Positions 21,472 to 32,028 of a stretch of 64,000 nt of DNA are shown here, piece by piece. The notes beneath the pieces are model-generated. The model did no database searches. It was not told the origin of the DNA and saw only the letters and a program-made list of their open reading frames with translations. Positions within the stretch are counted from its first letter, which is position 1, and every line of letters begins with the position of its first letter. The translations under genes were made by a program, and so were the position numbers. Origin of the DNA: Drosophila persimilis (Eukaryota > Arthropoda > Insecta > Diptera > Drosophilidae); assembly GCF_003286085.1 (NCBI RefSeq), contig NW_020825321.1:434001-498000 (forward strand). The letters run 5' to 3'.

Positions 21472-21775
21472 TGTTGCGTGACCTTACATCCATGGCCACA
21501 ATTATTAGTTATAGATCTGAATTATGAAGTCTAGTGTAAGTTAGGCTAGGGCAAAGCGGGAGCGCAATAAAAGCTCGCTCTCTCGCTCTTGGCGAATTCG
21601 CCCCGCTTTGCCACCGTAGGTTAGCTAGAGTAAGAGATTTGAATTGTGAAGAAAATATAGTTGTTCGCCTACCTTGAACTAGATAGAGCGTATCAATTTT
21701 TCGCCCCGCCGAATAAATAATTTAAATTACAGCCACCCAAAGTGTTCGGTAATTCATTAGAAAAACTCTTTTTCA
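21472..21775 (+). repeat. 3' LTR of BEL/Pao 2
   Basis: 304-bp copy of 10366-10675 following the purine-rich aacggggccgg at 21461-21471, and followed by gcttc. The inverted repeat around aataaa is conserved. Confidence 0.92.
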
Positions 21776-21780
21776 GCTTC
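21776..21780. repeat. Target site duplication, right copy (BEL/Pao 2)
   Basis: gcttc directly after the ...ttttca end of the right LTR, equal to 10361-10365. Confidence 0.88.
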
Positions 21781-23431
21781 GTAAACAGTAAGCGTAGAAC
21801 GTCCGCACACCCATCCTCGCTATCATTTTGTAATACGTCGGCAAACAATGATCAGGACATTGCCGATCTTTTTGCCCAGTTTTTCCAAACCACCTATTCT
21901 GAGGAAAGCTACTCTGGTCAACCGTACCCATACGGATTACCGAGGTCGAACGGCATTTTCAGTCCCTTGTTAAATGAATGTTCCCTACTTCATGATCTTC
22001 GACTAGTTAAGCCGGTGTTTTCACCGGGTCCAGATGGGGTTCCAGGTTGTGTACTCAGGTATCGCGCCGAGGCTCTGTGTGGACCTTTGCTTAAACTATT
22101 CACCCTGTCCATTGATTCCTCTTGCTTCCCCCCAATCTGGAAGGAATCGTTTATAATTCCTCTCCATAAAAAAGGTAGCAAGTCTGATGCAAAAAATTAT
22201 AGAGGTATATAAAAATTATCCGCTATTCCCAAATTGTTTGAGAAGGTTTTAACTCCGCACTTGCAACATCTCTGCAAGTCACTTATATCTCCAACTCAGC
22301 ATGGATTTATAAGGCGGCGATTAACTACCACGAACTTGTTAGAGTTTACCTCTTTCATTATTAAAGGCTTTCAAGGTAACTTACAGACGGATGTTATTTA
22401 CACCGACTTTAGTAAAGCATTCGACTCTGTAAACCATTCCCTTTTAGCACATAAACTTGACCTTTTAGGGTTTCCGCCCAACCTCCTGAGATGGATTTCT
22501 AGCTATCTTTGTTCTAGGCCTCAAAGAGTCCTCTTCAAAAACTCCCTCTCTTTACCAGTAAAGGTTTCTTCGGGAGTACCACAGGGCAGCCATCTAGGCC
22601 CCTTACTCTTCACACTCTTTATTAATGACTTGCCTTCAGTATTAACATACTCTCGAGTACTTATGTATTTAGATGATGTTAAACTCTGTGTCCAGGACAA
22701 GGACATTTCATTTCATTGTCGCTTGCAATCTGATCTCAATAGCTTTCAGTCATGGTGTTGTGCAAACTTGTTACACCTTAATGCCTCGAAATGCAAAGTT
22801 ATGACATTTCATCGTTCTAGCCCTTTGTTGGCTCCCTATACCCTATTAGGTGGTTCTCTTGAGAGAATTACTCTGGTGGATGATCTGGGTGTTATGTTAG
22901 ACCCCAAGTTAAAGTTTTCCCAACATATTTCTACCATGGTAAATAAGGCCATGGGCGTGCTTGGGTTTATAAAGAGGTGGTCAAATACGGCTCCTGTGTA
23001 TGGTGCCCTCAGTACAAAGTACACCAGGACCGTATAGAATCAGTACAGAACAATTTTTTACTCTTTGCTCTGCAGTGCCTTAACTGGGATGCGGGTGTAA
23101 GACTCCCATCTAACTCTAGTAGACTACTATAAGTAAACCTCCCATCTTAGTTAACCGTAGAAAAATGCTTGGTGTGATATTTATGCACAACTTGATCAGG
23201 GGTGACATAGACAGCCCTGATCTGTTGAGCCGCATAAACTTCTTGATTCCTATTAGACTGACTAGAAATTTTATACCGTTGTTCCATCCACTTTGTAGAT
23301 CCAATTATTCCTTGCATGAACCGTTTAGGGTATTATGCTCGGATTATAATTCCCTCTACCATATTATATCCACCACTAATTCTCTTCCTCTTATTAAATT
23401 ACTAATCCTTACACACCTTTCTGGTAATTAG
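21781..23431 (+). pseudogene. CR1 ORF2, reverse transcriptase part
   Basis: Reverse transcriptase of the CR1 ORF2. Visible motifs are SPGPDGVPGCVL, IIPLHKKGSKSDAKNYRGI, YTDFSKAFDSVNHSLL, SSGVPQGSHLGPLLF and catalytic YLDD near 22665. An in-frame TAA lies at 22210 (after NYRGI). A frameshift near 23035 and others near 23130 break the C-terminal part, recovered at 23165-23431. The BEL/Pao 2 element separates it from its endonuclease. Confidence 0.85.
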
Positions 23432-23440
23432 TAATTGTAG

Positions 23441-23913
23441 TGGTATTTGTATTTTGAATGCATGCTTAGTTTCTCAGCAAGTTTAGTGCTGATTTTCCTC
23501 AAATGTTAGTCTAACAGCTATCTTTCTTGCATGTTTGCGTTCGGTTCGGCTACGCACCGTGCGTCATGCGGCAGCGCCCCTCGGTCGGTTGGGCGGGAGG
23601 AGGGCTGCGTTTTTCCTGGGATCCGCGCGTAACAGCCTTCTGCTGATTTCACACGGGCCACTTGACGGTGCAGTAGCTGCATCGCCTCTTGAAAGATGCA
23701 GTCATTGCATGTCAACGTCCAAGAAAGGACATGCTTACATTAGTGTTATTTTAAGAATGCATTGGTTAAGTGTTTTTCCCACTTCTGTTTTGTTGTAGTA
23801 TCTTTTGATGGGCTACAGATCTTATCTACTTTATGTAATTCCTTTAGTGATCCATTTTTTTGATAAATTAGGGAATGTGTACAATAATATGTTAATGTTT
23901 GAACACATAGCTT
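23441..23913. other. Unassigned spacer between two CR1 copies
   Basis: A short GC-rich core (about 23525-23640) lies in an AT-rich surround. It may be residual CR1 3' UTR followed by a piece of the pre-insertion locus, possibly the rest of the LTR remnant at 7630. No open frame is supported. Confidence 0.35.
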
Positions 23914-25522
23914 AGGAGAACGTGCAGCCATGTACGTCTGCAGCGTCCGTGTCCGCAAGCTCGCTAGCTGTACCGTCTATTCCGATCCCACCAGTAAATA
24001 GACGTTCCGGACCTCCGGATATTGCCACCACAGGTACTACGCCTGTGGTGCCCAAACCACTGGTGGGAGTCCCACCAAAACGACAAGTTTTTGTTTCACG
24101 GCTGGCCCCTGACCTCACATCTAATGATGTAATTGCTTTATTCAAAGCAAAATAAAAGCCGTGGGCTTAAAGGTGGAGAAATTTAACTTATAGTATGCCA
24201 GGGAGATAGCCTCATTTAAGATAAGCATCCCTCCAACTCAATTTGACACCATTTGCTCCGCCAAATTTTGGCCGGTGCATTTGGTGGTGAAGGAGTTTAA
24301 GGCTAAGAAGAAGAATAGGCCCCCCAAAACTCTTACAAATCATTCCAGTGTACCAACATCAACCTCTACTTCCTCGTCCCCAACTTCCCGCCTTGCTTCC
24401 ACCATTCCAAAAAACTAACTTCTCTTTTAGTAACGTATCAGAATGTTAGAGGCTTACGTAGTAAGCTTCGCATTCTTTTCCGTATTGCATTGCGTGAGAA
24501 GTATTGCATTTGCTTCCCACGTTATTTCGTTTACTGAAACCTGGTTAAAGCCGGACATTCTTAGTTCCGAGGTTTTGGCAGGTCGGTACACAACTTTTAT
24601 AAAGGACCGTTCGTCTCGACGTGCAGAAGGGGTTCTGATTGCAGTGGACACAATATTCACGTCGGAATAGGTTCAACCGGAACTGGAATTCCTGTGTGTA
24701 AACCTGATTCTTCCCGCTTTCGCTATATTCATTTCTGGCACGTTTATATTTCACCTTCTTCGGATATCCTTATTTATGAGCTGCATTTGTCCGCTTCAAC
24801 TGCTGTTTCTTCCTCGCTATCAAATAAAGATCATATGATAGTTCTTGGTGACTTCAACATGCCAGGATCTGTTTGGTCTTCGGTAAACGAGTCTGGTAAC
24901 CTAGTGCCTAAGTCACGATGATGTTAGCCGAGTCCTTCCGCTCACTATACCTGAAGACGCCTACCATCCTACTTTCGAAGTGGCGCTACCTGAACGTGTC
25001 CGCTGCTTTCGTAAAGCCGAGTTTGCGAAGCTTAATAACCTCATAAGGAATTTTTATTGGTCCGTTTTTAACTTGTGCGCTGATATCATAAATTGTGCAA
25101 TGGTTCTACAATGCTCTCAGAAACTTTTTTGATTCTTGTCCGATTAGATCTTGAAAGCCCCCCTGGTTTACCAAAGAATTTTACAGTCTAAAAAACTTAA
25201 AATCTTACTTAACTTAACTTACTTTCGTAAAGCCGAGTTTGCGAAGCTTAATAACCTTATAAGTGATTTTGATTGGTCCGTTTTGTACTTGTGCACTGAT
25301 GTCATAAAAGGCACACAAATTTTTTACAATGCTTTTGGCACATTTATTGGTTCTTGTCCGATTAGATCTGGAAAGCCCCCTTGATTTTCCAAAGAGTTTT
25401 CCAGTCTGAAAATCTTAAAATCAAGACTTTATACAAAATTTAAAGAAGTTGGTTCTCCTACTACTCACTCTCGCTATGTAATAGCTTGGTCAAACTTTTC
25501 AATTCTTAATGCTCAATGCTAT
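23914..25522 (+). pseudogene. CR1 fragment, composite module copy A
   Basis: CR1 ORF1 C-terminal part (from the position matching 8786) and the ORF2 endonuclease. Against the fuller copy it has an internal deletion near 24920, after VPKSR. A roughly 200-bp stretch is duplicated in tandem: 25005-25195 resembles 25219-25425, both starting actttcgtaaagccgag or equivalent. Near 24665 copy A has lost about a dozen bases that copies B and C keep. It ends ...atgctat, where LOA-clade sequence begins. Short frames here are remnants. Confidence 0.82.
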
Positions 25523-27316
25523 CGGCTGGCAAAAACGCTCTAGCTGAACCCTCCACGAAGGTGCCGGCTGGGCAATGGACACTGCACTGTCGCTTGCTCT
25601 GTCCGGGGTAATGCAGTGTCTACCTAAGGCAATGGTCCAGCGTCTTCCCGATCTTAAGTCGGCGGAACTGAACCAGGGCCATGGCTAGAGATGCCTGGCG
25701 GGCAGGCATTAAACGCTATGGCTTGGTGCCCCTGGGGTGACCTTCGGGCCCGGCGGGAGAAGATCATGTCAGTTGTAATACTACTGACACAAAAACGACG
25801 CGTTGCAGGGTGAGCCGCTCGGGTGCCGCTGTCGACACAAGAAGTCCAAGTTAGAAGTTAGTCCACGCGCAGCTCGTTCAGTCACTCATCTCGCGAATGG
25901 AGGAGGACCCCAGCGCTCCAATGCCCACGTTCAATGGAGCGGGATGCATGAACGGGGTCAAGATCCTCAAATGCAACGACGACCCAACGGGGCAGTTGCT
26001 GGTGCAGAAGGTGCCGCAACTGGAAGCTCTGTGGGAGGGGGCCAAGCTGAAGGTGGTAGATAGGGAGCTGATACCGTCCATACCAAAGGTGAACGTGCTC
26101 TTCCCCATTACTGTCCAAGGGGAGCGAGCACTGAAGCTGCTGCAGAGATAGAATCCCGACGTGCCAACGGCAGTCTGGAGGGTTCTACACGCTGCTAGCC
26201 CATTACCCAACGAGGAGGGCCAGCATGTGATCCTCCAGATCAGCAAGGAGGCAGTAACATTCTGTATCCCAAGTTCGGGAAGATGGCGTGGGGCGTAGGT
26301 AGCGTCTACCTACGGCTGAAAAAGCACCACCACGAGGACAAAGATGCGCACACCCTCCAGGCAGGCGAGGTCGAGAAGGACCTAGGTCTGGAGACCTTAG
26401 TGGAGGCCGCCCAGGGTCTTGCGCTGGACGACTCGGAGGAAGAGGAAGACGGTGACCTGACAATTATATTCAACACGTCGAGTAAGGATCAGTTAGCCAC
26501 CCATGACTCTAAGGGTGCTGCAGCTCAACCTCCACAAGAGCAAAAAGGCCTGCTGATTGGATTGCAGCAAGCCGCCCTATGGCCTGACTATAGTCCTCAA
26601 ATATCAACCTTCTCTACTCAACAGCGGTAAGCTGGAACAGAACTGCCATACAACCGAAAGGAATCCATGCTCATCTTATATCTCATTACAGCAGGTATGA
26701 CCTGACGGTAGTGATGCTGTAGAGCGAGGAAAAGCGTCTTATGGCAGCTTCCTGCTACATGGCACACGACAGGCCCGCTCCACCGGAAGAACTTAGCAGT
26801 CTGGTGACAGAAGCCGGCTCAAGAAATCTCAAACTCCTCATTGGCGCAGACGCCAACACCCATCACAATGTGTGGGGAAGCCCCGACATCAACGATAGAG
26901 GTGAGTCACTCCAAGACTTTATCTTATCCACTAACTTAGACGTAGCAAACGTGGGGGAGGAACACACCTTCGTAGGTCCCACCTCGTCAAACGTGCTAGA
27001 CCTAACTCTCGTCACGGAAAAGAGTACTTTGGTATCCGACTGAAGAGTCCTCGAAAGACCATCCTTCTCAGACCATAAGTACATTCAGTTCAAGTGCGAA
27101 TTCGAACCCTCTTCGAAGATAACAGTCTATAGAAACCCCCGGAACACAAACTGGGTAAAGTTTAAAACGACAGTTACAGTGAAATCTGCGGAGGATATAG
27201 AGAAGTCCCTAAAGCCCCTATCCAACGAGTTACTGAACGCCTACCACGCATTGTGCAAACCCTCGAGAAGGAAGAAGAGGTCCAAGCCACTCTGGTGGAA
27301 CCGAGATCTCTCTCTC
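25523..27316 (+). pseudogene. LOA-clade non-LTR fragment, module copy A
   Basis: 5' UTR beginning cggctggcaaaaacgc. A gag-like ORF1 piece with a DUF4780-like region follows (25897-26151, then 26283-26470 in a shifted frame: VYLRLKKHHHEDKDAHTLQAGEVEKDLG). The endonuclease N-terminus lies in 26500-27040 (KLLIGADANTHHNVWGS, NVLDLTLV), with SDHKYIQF just downstream. Frameshifts and stops interrupt it throughout. It is cut at 27316 by a minus-strand LTR, so RT and the 3' end are missing. LOA assignment rests on the DUF4780-like gag and the endonuclease style. Confidence 0.72.
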
Positions 27317-27666
27317 TGTTTGTAGTGGGGCGGATCGAGCTTCAATTATCCAACGGCGAGGTGTATGTTCCAGTTTAAACTCCTAGCAGTCGTCACAGAA
27401 AGGAAAGGCCGATGGGTTTCGTTGTGTGGATATATATATAATGTTCATGTAGTTATTGGGTATTCGCGCGGTATGTCGACAGGTTGAAGCGGGGGTGAAA
27501 ACGTAACTAACTAACTCTATGCCTTATGATGCTTTTGCTGCCGTGAGCGCCGAGTGGATCGTGGATTGTGGATCCGAGCGCCCCTCCGAGCGCGCGAGAG
27601 CGAGTTGGGACCGGGGCGCACGGAGTTGGCACAGTGCGCGGAAATTGTTTACTGCTGGCCTGAACA
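27317..27666 (-). repeat. LTR, minus-strand BEL/Pao-related element 3 (copy 1)
   Basis: 350 bp. On the minus strand it starts TGTTCAGGCC after a purine tract and ends ...CTACAAACA. Other copies are at 31611-31960, 36481-36826 and 41097-41446. Left boundary set from the copy adjoining the primer site at 36481. The 82-aa plus-strand frame inside is an LTR shadow. Confidence 0.85.
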
Positions 27667-28600
27667 TCCTCCCCTTGCAGGATTGCAAAGTATAATGGGG
27701 AGGCCTATGGCTGGGCGTACGCCCCAGACCCGATTCATCCCAAAAAAAAACGCTCTGGACTTGACAAGGACGTCGACTCAGTGTCGCTCCACGGTCGGAT
27801 AGGCGTGAGGATGAGCAAAACGTGGGTTGCTCTTGAGGAATCTGTGGATGGCGCCGTGGGTCCTACAACGGGGCGGCTCGCGGGGAGACGATTGTGTCGT
27901 TCGTCGTGAGCCGATGTAGATGGCGACGGTACAGTCGCGGCTGAGCGGGCTGGACGACGAGGGCGGCGTTTGGCATGGTTTGATTTAGATGGCGACGATG
28001 CTCCCGAGGCTGAGCGGGCTGGACGACGAGACGTGGGTACGTGGAGTAGCGTGTGGCTGTTCTTGCCGGAGTGTTGGTGAGCCAGGCAGTTCCCGCAATA
28101 CTGGTTGATAAGGACAGCTCGGAGTCTCTCTTCGGGGCTCAGGAGAAGAAATTGGTGGTAGGTCCGTAGCGGATGGACTCCTTGGCAGATTCGGCAACGG
28201 TAGGAGCCAATTTCCCGAGCACGTCGGTTCTCCCTGGTGCGGTTGGCGCGGGGACGTGGGGCCATATCTGGGTGCGGAGAACTAAGTTGAAATAAAGGCG
28301 TCGAAGACACATTAGTAACGATCTTGGAACGGGTGAGAGGCACATTTAAGACATTGGAAATTGCCGCCCGGTTACATAGGCTGGTGAGGCTATGTTGATC
28401 TAAGGACGGATTCACCTTCGAGTTCAGGCTTGAATTCGGACCGGAGCGTAGAGCTTTCATACAGTGCATATTTTGGAAATATTTCCGTCGGTCAGGAGAC
28501 CGTTCGAGAACTTCTGCGGAGGGAGCTGGAAAGAAGTTGCTGTCGTAAAAAGACCCCGAGTCTTCTACCTGTGTGATAGGTCGTCTGGAAATTTGACTCG
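27667..28600 (-). pseudogene. Internal 3' end of BEL/Pao-related element 3, truncated (copy A)
   Basis: Minus-strand coding for the Cys/His-rich segment also seen in the complete unit (CRICQGVHPLRTYHQFLLL, YCGNCLAHQHSGKNSHTLLH), ending beside a purine tract (minus strand gcaaggggagga). At 28600 the sequence stops abruptly at ...gactcg and passes straight into CR1 sequence. This is the tandem-duplication breakpoint. Confidence 0.8.
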
Positions 28601-29816
28601 CCCCCCCAAAACTCTTACAAATCATTCCAGTGTACCAACATCAACCTCTACTTCCTCGTCCCCAACTTCCCGCCTTGCTTCCACCATTCCAAAAAACTAA
28701 CTTCTCTTTTAGTAACGTATCAGAATGTTAGAGGCTTACGTAGTAAGCTTCGCATTCTTTTCCGTATTGCATTGCGTGAGAAGTATTGCATTTGCTTCCC
28801 ACGTTATTTCGTTTACTGAAACCTGGTTAAAGCCGGACATTCTTAGTTCCGAGGTTTTGGCAGGTCGGTACACAACTTTTATAAAGGACCGTTCGTCTCG
28901 ACGTGCAGAAGGGGTTCTGATTGCAGTGGACTCTATCTTCACGTCGGAACACTTCACAGTCCAGGTTCAACCGGAACTGGAACTCCTGTGTGTAAACCTG
29001 ATTCTTCCCGCTTTCGCTATATTCATTTCTGGCACGTTTATATTTCACCTTCTTCGGATATCCTTATTTATGAGCTGCATTTGTCCGCTTCAACTGCTGT
29101 TTCTTCCTCGCTATCAAATAAAGATCATATGATAGTTCTTGGTGACTTCAACATGCCAGGATCTGTTTGGTCTTCGGTAAACGAGTCTGGTAACCTAGTG
29201 CCTAAGTCACGATGATGTTAGCCGAGTCCTTCCGCTCACTATACCAGAAGACGCCTACCATCCTACTTTCGAAGTTTCGCTACCTGAACGTGTCCGCTGC
29301 TTTCGTAAAGCCGAGTTTGCGAAGCTTAATAACCTCATAAGGAATTTTTATTGGTCCGTTTTTAACTTGTGCGCTGATATCATAAATTGTGCAATGGTTC
29401 TACAATGCTCTCAGAAACTTTTTTGATTCTTGTCCGATTAGATCTTGAAAGCCCCCTTGGTTTACCAAAGAATTTTACAGTCTAAAAAACTTAAAATCTT
29501 ACTTAACTTAACTTACTTTCGTAAAGCCGAGTTTGCGAAGCTTAATAACCTTATAAGTGATTTTGATTGGTCCGTTTTGTACTTGTGCACTGATGTCATA
29601 AAAGGCACACAAATTTTTTACAATGCTTTTGGCACATTTATTGGTTCTTGTCCGATTAGATCTGGAAAGCCCCCTTGATTTTCCAAAGAGTTTTCCAGTC
29701 TGAAAATCTTAAAATCAAGACTTTATACAAAATTTAAAGAAGTTGGTTCTCCTACTACTCACTCTCGCTATGTAATAGCTTGGTCAAACTTTTCAATTCT
29801 TAATGCTCAATGCTAT
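28601..29816 (+). pseudogene. CR1 fragment, composite module copy B
   Basis: Same CR1 endonuclease segment as copy A but starting at the cccccccaaaactc equivalent to about 24320. It has the same internal deletion and the same 200-bp duplication, so both predate module amplification. Only a few base differences from copy A are visible. Confidence 0.85.
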
Positions 29817-31610
29817 CGGCTGGCAAAAACGCTCTAGCTGAACCCTCCACGAAGGTGCCGGCTGGGCAATGGACACTGCACTGTCGCTTGCTCTGTCCGG
29901 GGTAATGCAGTGTCTACCTAAGGCAATGGTCCAGCGTCTTCCCGATCTTAAGTCGGCGGAACTGAACCAGGGCCATGGCTAGAGATGCCTGGCGGGCAGG
30001 CATTAAACGCTATGGTTTGGTGCCCCTGGGGTGACCTTCGGGCCCGGCGGGAGAAGATCATGTCAGTTGTAATACTACTGACACAAAAACGACGCGTTGC
30101 AGGGTGAGCCGCTCGGGTGCCGCTGTCGACACAAGAAGTCCAAGTTAGAAGTTAGTCCACGCGCAGCTCGTTCAGTCACTCATCTCGCGAATGGAGGAGG
30201 ACCCCAGCGCTGCAATGCCCACGTTCAATGGAGCGGGATGCATGAACGGGGTCAAGATCCTCAAATGCAACGACGACCCAACGGGGCAGTTGCTGGTGCA
30301 GAAGGTGCCGCAACTGGAAGCTCTGTGGGAGGGGGCCAAGCTGAAGGTGGTAGATAGGGAGCTGATACCGTCCATACCAAAGGTGAACGTGCTCTTCCCC
30401 ATTACTGTCCAAGGGGAGCGAGCACTGAAGCTGCTGCAGAGATAGAATCCCGACGTGCCAACGGCAGGCTGGAGGGTTCTACACGCTGCTAGCCCATTAC
30501 CCAACGAGGAGGGCCAGCATGTGATCCTCCAGATCAGCAAGGAGGCAGTAACATTCTGTATCCCAAGTTCGGGAAGATGGCGTGGGGCGTAGGTAGCGTC
30601 TACCTACGGCTGAAAAAGCACCACCACGAGGACAAAGATGCGCACACCCTCCAGGCAGGCGAGGTCGAGAAGGACCTAGGTCTGGAGACCTTAGTGGAGG
30701 CCGCCCAGGGTCTTGCGCTGGACGACTCGGAGGAAGAGGAAGACGGTGACCTGACAATTATATTCAACACGTCGAGTAAGGATCAGTTAGCCACCCATGA
30801 CGCTAAGGGTGCTGCAGCTCAACCTCCACAAGAGCAAAAAGGCCTGCTGATTGGATTGCAGCAAGCCGCCCTATGGCCTGACTATAGTCCACAAATATCA
30901 ACCTTCTCTACTCAACAGCGGTAAGCTGGAACAGAACTGCCATACAACCGAAAGGAATCCATGCTCATCTTATATCTCATTACAGCAGGTATGACCTGAC
31001 GGTAGTGATGCTGTAGAGCGAGGAAAAGCGTCTTATGGCAGCTTCCTGCTACATGGCACACGACAGGCCCGCTCCACCGGAAGAACTTAGCAGTCTGGTG
31101 ACAGAAGCCGGCTCAAGAAATCTCAAACTCCTCATTGGCGCAGACGCCAACACCCATCACAATGTGTGGGGAAGCCCCGACATCAACGATAGAGGTGAGT
31201 CACTCCAAGACTTTATCTTATCCACTAACTTAGACGTAGCAAACGTGGGGGAGGAACACACCTTCGTAGGTCCCACCTCGTCAAACGTGCTAGACCTAAC
31301 TCTCGTCACGGAAAAGAGTACTTTGGTATCCGACTGAAGAGTCCTCGAAAGACCATCCTTCTCAGACCATAAGTACATTCAGTTCAAGTGCGAATTCGAA
31401 CCCTCTTCGAAGATAACAGTCTATAGAAACCCCCGGAACACAAACTGGGTAAAGTTTAAAACGACAGTTACAGTGAAATCTGCGGAGGATATAGAGAAGT
31501 CCCTAAAGCCCCTATCCAACGAGTTACTGAACGCCTACCACGCATTGTGCAAACCCTCGAGAAGGAAGAAGAGGTCCAAGCCACTCTGGTGGAACCGAGA
31601 TCTCTCTCTC
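29817..31610 (+). pseudogene. LOA-clade non-LTR fragment, module copy B
   Basis: Near-identical to 25523-27316; I noted about half a dozen substitutions by eye. It has the same frameshifts and the same break at the LTR after gatctctctctc. Confidence 0.75.
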
Positions 31611-31960
31611 TGTTTGTAGTGGGGCGGATCGAGCTTCAATTATCCAACGGCGAGGTGTATGTTCCAGTTTAAACTCCTAGCAGTCGTCACAGAAAGGAAA
31701 GGCCGATGGGTTTCGTTGTGTGGATATATATATAATGTTCATGTAGTTATTGGGTATTCGCGCGGTATGTCGACAGGTTGAAGCGGGGGTGAAAACGTAA
31801 CTAACTAACTCTATGCCTTATGATGCTTTTGCTGCCGTGAGCGCCGAGTGGATCGTGGATTGTGGATCCGAGCGCCCCTCCGAGCGCGCGAGAGCGAGTT
31901 GGGACCGGGGCGCACGGAGTTGGCACAGTGCGCGGAAATTGTTTACTGCTGGCCTGAACA
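31611..31960 (-). repeat. LTR of element 3 (copy 2; 3' LTR of the complete unit)
   Basis: 350 bp, almost identical to copies 1 and 4. It differs from copy 3 around 31647-31656, where acggcgaggt stands in place of its reverse complement. Confidence 0.87.
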
Positions 31961-31975
31961 TCCTCCCCTTGCAGG
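31961..31975 (-). promoter_or_regulatory. Polypurine tract of element 3
   Basis: The plus strand reads tcctccccttgcagg, which is gcaaggggagga on the minus strand, directly before the TG of the LTR. An inverted repeat surrounds it (cctcccc with ggggagg, ttgca with tgcaa). Confidence 0.6.
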
Positions 31976-32028
31976 ATTGCAAAGTATAATGGGGAGGCCT
32001 ATGGCTGGGCGTACGCCCCAGACCCGAT

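Larger units (their letters stand above)
10366..21775 (+). mobile_element. BEL/Pao LTR retrotransposon 2, inserted in CR1
   Basis: LTRs of 310 and 304 bp bound the element, with the 5-bp duplication gcttc at 10361-10365 and 21776-21780. By eye the LTRs differ by about eleven substitutions and a 6-bp indel, so the insertion is much older than BEL/Pao 1. The leader is interrupted by an R1-clade element (about 11155-16210). The coding region has several stops and frameshifts. Excluding the R1 element, the length is about 6.3 kb. Confidence 0.93.
21776..23440 (+). mobile_element. CR1-clade non-LTR element, 3' part
   Basis: Continues the CR1 copy from 10365 after the BEL/Pao 2 insertion, starting at the duplicated gcttc. 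It contains the reverse transcriptase and C-terminal region. The 3' end is set roughly where recognisable coding homology stops; no clear terminal microsatellite was seen. Confidence 0.8.

Noticed and set aside
27554-27802. 82-codon frame found four times (27554, 31848, 36714, 41334) as a small conserved gene
   Set aside because: It is plus-strand sequence of the element 3 LTR and follows the LTR copies exactly.
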